NCBI GenBank assembly: GCA_021777055.1
Contig: JAIQZO010000036.1
Coordinates: forward strand, 124,001-188,000
From: Candidatus Anammoxibacter sp.
GTDB lineage: Bacteria > Planctomycetota > Brocadiia > Brocadiales > Anammoxibacteraceae
DNA: 64,000 nt
Direction: 5' to 3'
Each line of letters starts with the position of its first letter. The first letter of the stretch is position 1. The notes under the pieces were generated by a model. It saw only the letters and a program-made list of their open reading frames with translations. It was not told the DNA's origin and ran no database searches. The translations under genes and the position numbers were made by a program. Shown here piece after piece: positions 26,358 through 34,697 of the stretch.

Positions 26358-28805
26358 ATGGCTTTAGAAAGTAAAAAGATAGAAAAGAAAAGTAAAATAG
26401 AAAAGAAAAGCAGCAAAAACCCGTTGCCGAAAACCCGTAGCAAAAGAAAATCAAAACCCGTAGAAACCGTTAACGAGCTTAATGTTCTGGCGGTAAAAGA
26501 TACTATTGTATTTCCGCACATGGTTACTGCATTATCAATTAGTAATAAGATTGAGCTTAAGTTGATAGATGAGGTATTGGCAAATGATAGAATGCTGGCG
26601 CTTGTGGCACAAAAAGATCCTGCAATCTTAGAACCTACAAACAAAGATCTTTTTAATATAGGAACAAAATCAACTGTATTACAAATGCTTAGGATGCCTG
26701 ATGACAGTGCGAGGATATTAGTTCAGGGGCTTACCAGGGTTAAGTTCAAGAAGTTTGTAAAACAAAAACCTTATTTCAAGGTGACAATGGAAGAACTTGA
26801 GGATGAGTTTGATCCTGAAGATATGGAGGTTAAAGCACTTTTCCAGAATATTTCAGATCAGTTTAACCAAATGATAGCAATGGTACCAAATATCCCTGAA
26901 GATCTGAAGATTGCTCTTATTAACATAAAGGACCCTAGCAAACTGGGCGACCTAGTAGCTTCTCACCTACACATAACAGTACCTGAAAAACAAGACATAC
27001 TTGAATCTTTAAACGTAAAAGATAGGTTACAGAAGATAAACGCATTTTTAATAAAAGAGATGAACATCTTAACCCTTGCTACGAAGATCCATTCACAGGC
27101 AAAGACCGAGATTGACAAAACACAAAGGGAATATTATCTACGGCAACAGCTCAAGGCTATACAGGATGAGCTGGGCGATAAAGATGAGCACACTACGGAA
27201 ACCAGCGATTTAAAGAAGAAACTGAAGAACGCTAAACTTCCAAAAGAGGCCAGGAAAGAAGTTGACCGGGAACTTGGTAGGATAGCAAGAATGTCACCTA
27301 TGTCTGCAGAGTACACCGTATCTAGAACATATCTGGAATGGATGGCATCACTCCCATGGTCAGTTACAACAAAAGATAACTTGGTTATAAGCAACGTATA
27401 TAAAATGCTGAACGAAGATCACTATGATCTTGAAAAGGTTAAAGAAAGGATTGTTGAGTACTTGGCGGTCTTAAAGCTTAAAAAAGATCTAAAAGGACCT
27501 ATACTTTGTTTTGTGGGCCCACCGGGTACAGGAAAGACATCCATTGGGAAATCAATAGCCAGGGCAATGGGAAGGAAGTTTGTACGAATGTCACTAGGCG
27601 GTGTAAGAGATGAAGCTGAGATAAGAGGCCACCGTAGAACATATATAGGCGCTTTACCTGGACGCATAATTCAAGGATTACGTAAAGCAGGAACTAATAA
27701 TCCGGTATTTATGCTTGATGAGATAGACAAGCTTGGTTCGGATTTCCGTGGTGATCCATCATCCGCACTTCTGGAGGTACTTGATCCTGAGCAAAACTAC
27801 TCATATTCAGATCATTATCTGGATGCAGCATTTGATTTAACAAAGGTTATGTTCATCACTACCGCGAATATGCTGGATACTATTCCACATGCCTTGCGGG
27901 ACCGCATGGAAGTGCTTGAATTGCCGGGTTATACAGAAGAAGAAAAAGTTTCTATAGCGAAAAAATTTCTTATTAAAAAGCAGCTGGCTGAACATGGGCT
28001 TGAAAACAGCAAAATTGAATTTGGTTCCGGAGTTATTCAGAAAATAATAAGAAGCTATACTAGGGAAGCTGGACTAAGAAATATGGAACGGGAGATCGCC
28101 TCGATTTGTAGAAAGTGTGCCAAAGAGATTGCAAGCGGCAAGTCAAAAAGAATTACGGTAAGGAGTACGAAACTAAAGAAATTATTAGGCCCAGAGAAAT
28201 TTTTTCAAGATGTTGCAGAACGCGCAAGCGAACCAGGAGTGGCTACCGGACTGGCATGGACTCAGGCAGGTGGAGACATACTCTTTATTGAAGCGACACA
28301 AATGCCGGGAAACGGAAAGTTAAACCTAACCGGCCAATTGGGCGACGTGATGAAAGAGTCTGCGCAGGCAGCTATGAGTTACATCAAAGCCCATACAAAA
28401 GAGTTCAAGATCGCAACTAACAGCTTTAGCAAAAACGACTTCCATATTCATATCCCTGCCGGTGCCGTACCAAAAGACGGTCCTTCTGCAGGAGTAACAA
28501 TGGCAATGTCTCTCATATCATTATTAAATGGAACACCAATTATACCAACGGTGGCAATGACAGGTGAGATCACTCTACGAGGACACGTTTTGCCTGTTGG
28601 CGGGATAAAGGAAAAGATACTTGCTGCGAAGCGCGCCGGGATAAAGACGGTTATTATGCCAAAAAAGAACAAAAAAGACCTGGCCGAAATCCCTCCCAAC
28701 ATGAAACAAAATCTAAGCTTTGTATTTGTAGAAAAACTTGCAGACTTTTTACCAGTTGTTTTCACTAAGAAGTCGAGTAAGGGACGAAAGGCCGCGGTTG
28801 TTTAG
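26358..28805 (+). CDS. lon: ATP-dependent Lon protease
   Basis: At 815 residues it has the standard LonA layout. A Lys-rich tail (1-35) precedes the N-terminal substrate domain (about 45-250). The AAA+ module has Walker A GPPGTGKTSIG near 388-398 and Walker B MLDEIDK. The Ser-Lys protease domain has the catalytic serine near 710 in PKDGPSAG and the lysine in GGIKEKILAAKRAG. It degrades misfolded and regulatory proteins in the cytoplasm. It follows hsp20 closely, with an AGAGGTGAG ribosome site, and ends at a convergent junction marked by a palindrome. Confidence 0.97.
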   Translation: MALESKKIEKKSKIEKKSSKNPLPKTRSKRKSKPVETVNELNVLAVKDTIVFPHMVTALSISNKIELKLIDEVLANDRMLALVAQKDPAILEPTNKDLFNIGTKSTVLQMLRMPDDSARILVQGLTRVKFKKFVKQKPYFKVTMEELEDEFDPEDMEVKALFQNISDQFNQMIAMVPNIPEDLKIALINIKDPSKLGDLVASHLHITVPEKQDILESLNVKDRLQKINAFLIKEMNILTLATKIHSQAKTEIDKTQREYYLRQQLKAIQDELGDKDEHTTETSDLKKKLKNAKLPKEARKEVDRELGRIARMSPMSAEYTVSRTYLEWMASLPWSVTTKDNLVISNVYKMLNEDHYDLEKVKERIVEYLAVLKLKKDLKGPILCFVGPPGTGKTSIGKSIARAMGRKFVRMSLGGVRDEAEIRGHRRTYIGALPGRIIQGLRKAGTNNPVFMLDEIDKLGSDFRGDPSSALLEVLDPEQNYSYSDHYLDAAFDLTKVMFITTANMLDTIPHALRDRMEVLELPGYTEEEKVSIAKKFLIKKQLAEHGLENSKIEFGSGVIQKIIRSYTREAGLRNMEREIASICRKCAKEIASGKSKRITVRSTKLKKLLGPEKFFQDVAERASEPGVATGLAWTQAGGDILFIEATQMPGNGKLNLTGQLGDVMKESAQAAMSYIKAHTKEFKIATNSFSKNDFHIHIPAGAVPKDGPSAGVTMAMSLISLLNGTPIIPTVAMTGEITLRGHVLPVGGIKEKILAAKRAGIKTVIMPKKNKKDLAEIPPNMKQNLSFVFVEKLADFLPVVFTKKSSKGRKAAVV

Positions 28806-28860
28806 CTGCCTAGGCAAATCCTATTATTTGCCATCTTATATTCATATTTACGCTAGATTT

Positions 28861-28888
28861 GTAGGGGTTCAAGATCTTGAACCCCTAC
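28861..28888. terminator. 28-bp palindrome at the lon / HAD convergent junction (repeat C copy 1)
   Basis: GTAGGGGTTCAAGA is followed directly by its exact reverse complement TCTTGAACCCCTAC. It lies between the convergent ends of lon and the HAD phosphatase and probably terminates both. Nearly the same palindrome recurs at 51452-51479. Confidence 0.7.
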
Positions 28889-28892
28889 CTTC

Positions 28893-29537
28893 TTATAAAT
28901 AGTAATTCTTGAGTTCGGCAATATCATCAATAATGATCTGAGCTCCGGCTTCTACCAGTACTTCTCTACTTCCAAAACCACCCGTAAGTCCGCAGGTATG
29001 AATGTTCGCTCTTCGTCCCGCTTCAATATCCGCACTTCCATCCCCTACAATTAGAACCTTATCTCTTTCAACACCTAATTGGTCAATCACTGCATTTAAA
29101 GGCTCTGGATGGGGTTTTTTATTTGACATTGTATCACCGCAGATAATCTTATCAAAATATGGAAAAAGTCCCAGGTCATTAATAATGGGGGATGTATAAC
29201 GCTCATCTTTATTGGTTACAATGGCTTTTTTCTTTCCGCCAAAGTATTTAAGGATACTATTTACGTTTGGATAAATGGTTGTATTATCCATGAGGTGTTC
29301 CAGGTAATAATCTCTAAACAGCCTTATGGCTTTATCAAATTCGTCAAGGTGATTATCTGTAATTGAGCGTTTAATTAATCTTGCGACACCTTTACCAACG
29401 TAGGAATGTATTATCTCGTCTTCAAGCGGTTTTAAATCAAGCTGGGTTAACATATAATTAACAGCGTTTGCGATATCCGCTTTAGAATCAATAAGTGTTC
29501 CATCAAGATCAAATATGATTAAATCCAAGTCGATCAT
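28893..29537 (-). CDS. HAD-family phosphatase, phosphoglycolate phosphatase-like
   Basis: The start is ATG 29537 behind GGAAG (an upstream TTG is possible); 214 residues. HAD motifs: nucleophile in IIFDLDGTLIDSK, motif II in KKKAIVTNKDE, lysine in CGDTMSNKKPHPEP, and motif IV in VLIVGDGSADIEAGRRANI. The all-helical cap lies at about 15-90, as in Gph and related enzymes. It dephosphorylates small phosphoesters, phosphoglycolate being the usual assignment. Substrate identity cannot be read from sequence. Confidence 0.82.
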   Translation of the reverse strand: MIDLDLIIFDLDGTLIDSKADIANAVNYMLTQLDLKPLEDEIIHSYVGKGVARLIKRSITDNHLDEFDKAIRLFRDYYLEHLMDNTTIYPNVNSILKYFGGKKKAIVTNKDERYTSPIINDLGLFPYFDKIICGDTMSNKKPHPEPLNAVIDQLGVERDKVLIVGDGSADIEAGRRANIHTCGLTGGFGSREVLVEAGAQIIIDDIAELKNYYL

Positions 29538-29686
29538 AATTGCTTCCAAGGTTAAATATAGTATCTTAATTTAATTGTTGAACTGGCAGACAGTGACCAC
29601 CAGGCATTAATATTATATGGTCAGATGTCAAACTAAAAGCACTAATTTAGATTCATCATCTAAACACTAGTTACTCACCTGCAGGT

Positions 29687-30907
29687 TTACGTTCTATGAT
29701 GATCACGGGAGGCAAGAAATTTCTGGAATCTATCCATGGCCTTTTCCAAAACCTCTTTTGGTGCAAGATAAACAAACCTTAGATATCCATATTTTCTATC
29801 TTTACGATCAAAGCCTGAACCCGGTACAATAAGGATTCCCTCATCATCATTCAAGTCAGCAGAGAGATCAAAGTCTAACTGTGCCCCATATCGTTCCATG
29901 TCAACCGCTGTAAATATATAAAATCCTGCTTGGGGTTCAAAAGTTTTTGCCCCTTTAATTTGTGACAGACTTTCATACATAAGGTTTTTCTTTTCCACAA
30001 GGGTTTTAATAAACTCCTGAATGTGGTCCTGCGGACCATTTAAGGCCTCAGGTATTACAAGTTGTAGTATATTAGCACACATGAATAGATCCGCCAATCT
30101 ATTGAGACCTTTCTCTATTAAATGCTCTGCGTATCCATTGGGATCAGACAAGATTATATTTCCTAAGCGCCACCCTGTTATAAGATAACTTTTGCTGTAA
30201 CTGTCAATGACAGCAATTGTATTTTCGTGGGGCAGACTTGCAATAGAAGTATATTCATACCCTGGAAAGACAATTTTATAGTATGTTGCATCTTCTGCTA
30301 TTAACACATCAGGTCTGGGCAGAAAATGATCCAGAATTAGCTGATTACTCTCTTTGGTAAAGACATTTCCCATAGGATTACCAGGATTTATTGTAATCAT
30401 CATCTTTGTCTTTTTGGTCGTTCTTTCTCTTATCTGCTTCATGTCCGGCTGACCATCATCCATTATGTCATAAAATATCGGCTGCGCTCCAAGTAGGTTT
30501 GCATAACCGGAATTTACAGGATAGTTTGGGCTTGGCATGAGAACTTCATCGCCAGGATTTAGGTAAGACATCATGAGAAACAAAAGTGATTCACTGCCAC
30601 CATTTCTAATCCAGACATCATCACGGGAGACACCGTTAATGTTTCTGGCTGTTTTTGCATGTTCAGCAATTGCAGTTCTAACCTCTTCATAACCATTTGA
30701 CGGCGGATATTTTGCTTTGCCCAAGATCTTTGATGCATATTGAAGCAAATGTTCAGGCACACAATATTCATTACCAATCAGGTCTTCCAGAGGATCCCCA
30801 ATATTGAGCTTTGCCCAGGATTTTGATGTATCCAGTTTCCTTAATATGCCTCGTATAAGGTATTGTGCACCTTCCACAAGGTGCGAAGCTTGTATCTGTT
30901 TATTCAT
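29687..30907 (-). CDS. PLP-dependent class I/II aminotransferase
   Basis: This 406-residue fold-type I enzyme shows GGSESLLFLMMSYLNPGDEVLMPSPNYP, NPGNPMGNVF (substrate contact), AEDATYYKI, and the Schiff-base lysine in DSYSKSYLITGWRLGN near residue 235. The C-terminal arginine lies in KYGYLRFVYL. It transfers amino groups between amino acids and 2-oxoacids; relatives act on aspartate or alanine. No pathway neighbour clarifies the substrate. A hairpin repeat lies upstream. Confidence 0.85.
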   Translation of the reverse strand: MNKQIQASHLVEGAQYLIRGILRKLDTSKSWAKLNIGDPLEDLIGNEYCVPEHLLQYASKILGKAKYPPSNGYEEVRTAIAEHAKTARNINGVSRDDVWIRNGGSESLLFLMMSYLNPGDEVLMPSPNYPVNSGYANLLGAQPIFYDIMDDGQPDMKQIRERTTKKTKMMITINPGNPMGNVFTKESNQLILDHFLPRPDVLIAEDATYYKIVFPGYEYTSIASLPHENTIAVIDSYSKSYLITGWRLGNIILSDPNGYAEHLIEKGLNRLADLFMCANILQLVIPEALNGPQDHIQEFIKTLVEKKNLMYESLSQIKGAKTFEPQAGFYIFTAVDMERYGAQLDFDLSADLNDDEGILIVPGSGFDRKDRKYGYLRFVYLAPKEVLEKAMDRFQKFLASRDHHRT

Positions 30908-30942
30908 TTTCTTAATGTATAGGTCTTTATCCTATGTTTGTC

Positions 30943-31003
30943 TGTTTAGGAATAGGCATGTAATAAATTACATGCGGAATTTATTACATGCCCATTCCTT
31001 AGA
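30943..31003. repeat. Palindromic repeat D, copy 1
   Basis: GGCATGTAATAAATT is followed after eight bases by AATTTATTACATG, with outer GGAAT/ATTCC and TTAG/CTTAG-type pairs: a nearly perfect long hairpin just upstream of the aminotransferase start. A related palindrome lies at 44692-44762. Confidence 0.65.
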
Positions 31004-31028
31004 TAAAAAAGCTAAACAACTTGAATAT

Positions 31029-31287
31029 ATAATATTACAATGTAAAAACTCGTTTTTTAGAAAGGAATTTTTACCGTGCTTTATTAAGGTATTTGTAACG
31101 GTATAGTTACTAAATACTTAACTCGCGATACCTGATAATCCAGCTGAAAACCTTAAAATGCTAGATCTCAAGTTGAGATTGTGTTTTTTTGTACATATGG
31201 ACAAAAAATTATAAATTGAACTATTACCAGTTTCCAGTATCTATATTCAAGTCTCCGGATTCATGCATTTGGTAGCGGCTTTGCCTC
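31029..31287 (+). repeat. Dispersed repeat A, copy 1
   Basis: This roughly 260-bp non-coding copy runs from AATATTACAATGTAAAAACT, through GTTTTTTAGAAAGGAATTTT, GTAACGGTATAGTTACT and ATTGAACTATTACCAGT, to GGTAGCGGCTTTGCC. The same ordered modules occur at 58470-58733 and 44875-45116, and reversed at 34147-34668. The hairpin end points to the 3' end of the minus-strand mnmE gene. Confidence 0.75.
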
Positions 31288-31317
31288 TCTATGATGTTTT
31301 GAAAATATAAATACTAT

Positions 31318-32679
31318 TTATTTCATGCAATTATAAACAAAATGTTTTGATTCTTCAATCACGTTTAGTGCTGTGTCTATTTTTCCTCTAGCAGAATCTT
31401 GTAATCCTCCAAGTTTTTTGTACGCGTTGCTCAACAAATCAAATTGACGTTCTGTAAACAGCACAGCCATTCCGGGACAATACTCTATAAAATCATCAAA
31501 TTCTGCCACCATCGCCTTCTCCAGCTCCACAATACCGGTATTATTAAGAGTAGACAATCTAACAACATTACTCATCCGCATGTACTCTTTTCCATGTTCA
31601 AGTAATTTGATAATTTCGTATTCATTAATAGTTTCAGGTAAGTCCGATTTATTTAATACTGGTATTAAATGTACATAACGATCATCTGCGTCTGAATCAC
31701 GTCTAGCCTTTAACCCAGAACAGAGAGACTTTATAATCCCTATGTCCTCTTTCTTTATTTGGCAGGCTGAATCAAACACTAAAATAAACTTATTAACCTT
31801 TGACATTAATTCTTTAGTAAGCTCTATACTCTTTCTCTCAATAACATGGTCAGTATCCCTTAAACCTGCAGTATCTATTATGTGCAACGGAATACCTTCA
31901 ACTGATATAAACTCGGAGACAGGATCCCTTGTTGTACCAGGTTCATGATGTACAAGAACCCTGTCTTTACCCAAAAGCTTGTTTATCAATGATGATTTAC
32001 CAACGTTTGGTCTGCCAACAATAATGACGTTTTCAGGTTGGGTTAAAGCTTTACCAAAATTAAAACTTGCAATCAAATCTTTCATATCAGACAGGATTAC
32101 AGACATTCTAGAACTAATATTAAGAACACCAGATGCACGGTCCTTTACATCAAGAGCGGGCTCAACATCTTCAAGCTTTCCAATTATTTCAAATAACCGC
32201 CAGGACAAGGCACCATTGTATTGATCAAGAATAACCTTTGAACCAAGCCTTGTCATTATTCCAGGAAGCAACTCAAGGGCTTCTTTCCGGATTAAATCCA
32301 TTTCAGGAAAAGCATTTAAACGCAAATCGCGAACGTTTAAAATAAATTCCTGCCATTCTACTTTACAAACACCAAAACACTCCAGGGTTTCCATGATCTT
32401 ATTTACAACATACACACCACCGTGACAGTTTATCTCAACAAGATCAGTTGTTCCTTCGCCTTTGCAAACATTAATTATTACTTCATCTATCTGATTATTA
32501 TTTTGATCACAAACAACTCCATAAATCAACTGATTGTTAACGCACATTTCCAAGCTATTAAACCTTTTCGCTACAAATATTTCTCCTACAACCTTTAGAG
32601 CGAGCGCCCCCGCAACCTGTATTACACCAATACCACCTTCTCCTAAAGGCGTAATTATAGTCGCAACTGTTTTTGTCAT
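31318..32679 (-). CDS. mnmE: Divergent MnmE/TrmE-type tRNA modification GTPase
   Basis: At 453 residues it starts TVATIITPLGEGGIGVIQVAG as MnmE does. The G domain at about 218-380 is intact: GRPNVGKSSLINKLLG, EPGTTRD, IDTAGLRDT, NKSDLP. However, the usual GEFTxRAFLNGKxDLxQAEA motif of the folate-binding N-domain reads QEFILNVRDLRLNAFPEMDLIRKEALELL, and the SYTGED segment is lost. The C-terminal FCIGK motif is reduced to NCMK, keeping the cysteine. MnmE with MnmG modifies wobble uridines. This protein may be a diverged orthologue or a paralogue with a new role. Confidence 0.75.
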   Translation of the reverse strand: MTKTVATIITPLGEGGIGVIQVAGALALKVVGEIFVAKRFNSLEMCVNNQLIYGVVCDQNNNQIDEVIINVCKGEGTTDLVEINCHGGVYVVNKIMETLECFGVCKVEWQEFILNVRDLRLNAFPEMDLIRKEALELLPGIMTRLGSKVILDQYNGALSWRLFEIIGKLEDVEPALDVKDRASGVLNISSRMSVILSDMKDLIASFNFGKALTQPENVIIVGRPNVGKSSLINKLLGKDRVLVHHEPGTTRDPVSEFISVEGIPLHIIDTAGLRDTDHVIERKSIELTKELMSKVNKFILVFDSACQIKKEDIGIIKSLCSGLKARRDSDADDRYVHLIPVLNKSDLPETINEYEIIKLLEHGKEYMRMSNVVRLSTLNNTGIVELEKAMVAEFDDFIEYCPGMAVLFTERQFDLLSNAYKKLGGLQDSARGKIDTALNVIEESKHFVYNCMK

Positions 32680-32697
32680 TTAATCAAACCTATATAC

Positions 32698-32750
32698 ATA
32701 GCGCGGCGAAGCCGCAATCAAAATACGAGATTCTAGATACTGGCAATTTG
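32698..32750 (-). repeat. Dispersed repeat A, partial copy (hairpin end)
   Basis: GCGGCGAAGCCGC is followed by AATCAAAATACGAGATTCT and AGATACTGG, the same end as the copies at 34147 and 34409 in the same orientation. The similarity fades after about 50 bp. It lies just upstream of the mnmE start. Confidence 0.55.
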
Positions 32751-32971
32751 AATCTATATGCTAATAGCTAACCGCGCAATAATGCGTATTTTCACATAAT
32801 AAATTAGATTATTGAAACTTTTTGCTGATTTCTGTTGTCTAAAATTTCACACAAACAGAAGACGGTTATGCAAATGACAGTAATCCAACGTAAACTTACG
32901 GAATCTATACTCAAATTCACAACCGGACAATCTTGACTAATTGTTTATATAAAAAAACTCATTAAAATTTT

Positions 32972-33250
32972 CAGTTTAGAACTTGTAAGGGTTTACCCTA
33001 CAAAAAAATAAATTCTTTAATATTTACACTTGTTTTTTTTGCACTTTTTCCTGATAATAAGGTTATATAATAAATATTGCATACGCTTAACACTAGAAGT
33101 AAACCTTTACACACAAACATGATAGAATAGATAATATAACTAAATTGTACATATTAGAAGAAGAAACTAATCAAAATTTTTTAGGTAAACACTTGTAAGG
33201 ATTTCCCCTACAAAAAAAATCTACAACATTTGCACTTTTTCCTAAATGAT
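32972..33250. repeat. Direct repeat pair in the mnmE / phosphodiesterase gap
   Basis: ACTTGTAAGGGTTTACCCTA then CAAAAAAATAAA (from 32981) recurs as ACTTGTAAGGATTTCCCCTA then CAAAAAAAATCT (from 33191), and each is followed by TTGCACTTTTTCCT. The two units are about 75 bp and lie 210 bp apart. They are AT-rich with weak internal stems. The rest of 32751-33294 holds nothing I can identify. Confidence 0.6.
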
Positions 33251-33294
33251 TAATACTATACACGAAAAAGAGCATATTTACTTAAGATAAAATC

Positions 33295-33783
33295 TTGAAA
33301 AATAAGATTAATTATAAAATAGGAATAATCTCAGATACCCACGGACTTATCAGGCCAGAAGTTTTACAGGAATTTAAAGGCGTGGACATGATCATGCATG
33401 CCGGTGATATTGGAAGTAATGATGTCCTTGAATCTTTAGAAAGCATTGCTAAGGTTTATTCTGTCAGAGGAAACACAGATAACGGAATGTTTGCCTCTTA
33501 TCTTCCAAAAACGGAAGTTGTTAAAATCGGGGATCTCTATTTATACCTTATTCACGATATTGATGAACTAGATCTGAATCCAGCAGCAGCCGGATTCAAC
33601 GCCGTTATTTTCGGACACTCCCATACTCCAAAGATTAAGGAGCAAAACGGCATACTTTTCTTTAATCCTGGCAGTGCTGGCCCCAAAAGATTTAAGCTGC
33701 CAACATCAGCAGGAATCTTACATGTTACCGAAAAATCAATAAATGGTGAGTTAATAAATTTAAACAAAGAAGATGATACATAA
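33295..33783 (+). CDS. YfcE/MJ0936-type metallophosphoesterase
   Basis: This 162-residue protein probably starts at TTG. Metal-binding motifs are in order: IGIISDTHGLIRPEV, MIMHAGDIGS, SVRGNTDN, LIHD, and AVIFGHSHTPKI with FFNPGSAGPKRF. This is the compact calcineurin-like fold of YfcE/MJ0936 phosphodiesterases, active on simple phosphodiesters in vitro; the physiological substrate is generally unclear. No strong ribosome site is visible, which adds doubt to the exact start. Confidence 0.85.
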   Translation: MKNKINYKIGIISDTHGLIRPEVLQEFKGVDMIMHAGDIGSNDVLESLESIAKVYSVRGNTDNGMFASYLPKTEVVKIGDLYLYLIHDIDELDLNPAAAGFNAVIFGHSHTPKIKEQNGILFFNPGSAGPKRFKLPTSAGILHVTEKSINGELINLNKEDDT

Positions 33784-34146
33784 GAGCAAATTATAACCTC
33801 AATGGGTATAATTATAATCAACCATATCAACTTAGGAAGCTGCAAAAAAACAACCGGCACATTTAACTTTCAGATTTAGGTCATATTTATTACACTTTAC
33901 AGAACCATACCGCAAGCATAACCCTAGCGCTATGTACGAAATTAGCGATTGAATCTTGGACAAAGGCAATCGGACGGTAAATGGCAGATCTTCAAGTTAT
34001 TTTTTGACGTGCATTCTTATCACGAAATTTATATTTGTAGTCTTTGTTCGCGTAAAGTGATCAAAATTACGATTATACTCATCATGATCTCTGGTTTCCA
34101 ATCCCTCCCCTCCCCCCATACATTACTAATAATCTGCAAATACATA

Positions 34147-34413
34147 ATGAGGCGAAGCCCCAACCAAAATACTAGATGCCGGATACTGGATTCTAGATAC
34201 GGGATACGGGCAATCAGTTAGATTTCTAGCTTTTTTCAAGATGTAATATGAAAAAGAAGCAAACTCAATCTAAGATATAACATTTTAAGATAGCACAATA
34301 AATTATCTAGCTTCTAGTACCAAGCATCCAGTAACTATACCGTTTCAAATAATTTAACAATGCACGGTAAAATTTTCTTGCTAAAAAACAAGTTTTTACA
34401 GGGTAAGACTACA
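34147..34413 (-). repeat. Dispersed repeat A, reverse copy (first of a tandem pair)
   Basis: Runs from GGCGAAGCCCCAACCAAAAT, through ACTAGATGCCGGATACTGG, TCAAGATGTAATATGAAAAA, AAGATATAACATTTTAAG and CCAGTAACTATACCGTTTC, to AAAAACAAGTTTTTACAGGG. This is the reverse of copies 1-3. A second copy follows at once. Confidence 0.8.
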
Positions 34414-34668
34414 ATGCGGCTAAGCCGCAACCAAAATACTAGATGCCGGAGACTGGATTCTAGCAAATAGTTCGATTTCTAGTTTTCTTGTCAAGATGCA
34501 ACACAAAAAAGAGAGGAATTTAATTTAAGATATAACATTTTAAGGTATCTGAATAAATTATCAAGTAACCAGTAACTATACTGTTGCAAAAATAACTTAA
34601 CAGTCCACAATAAAAATTTCTTTCCAAAAAAACAAGTTTTTACAGGGTAAGACTATACGTAACAATGA
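34409..34668 (-). repeat. Dispersed repeat A, reverse copy (second of a tandem pair)
   Basis: Same module order as the preceding copy: GCGGCTAAGCCGC, AACCAAAATACTAGATGCCG, TCAAGATGCAACACAAAAA, AAGATATAACATTTTAAG, CCAGTAACTATACTGTTGC, AAACAAGTTTTTACAGGG. The two head-to-tail copies together fill the gap between the phosphodiesterase and the TPP enzyme. The remaining part of the gap (33784-34146) shows no gene. Confidence 0.8.
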
Positions 34669-34697
34669 ATTAAAATAAGACACACGATGCTATATAA

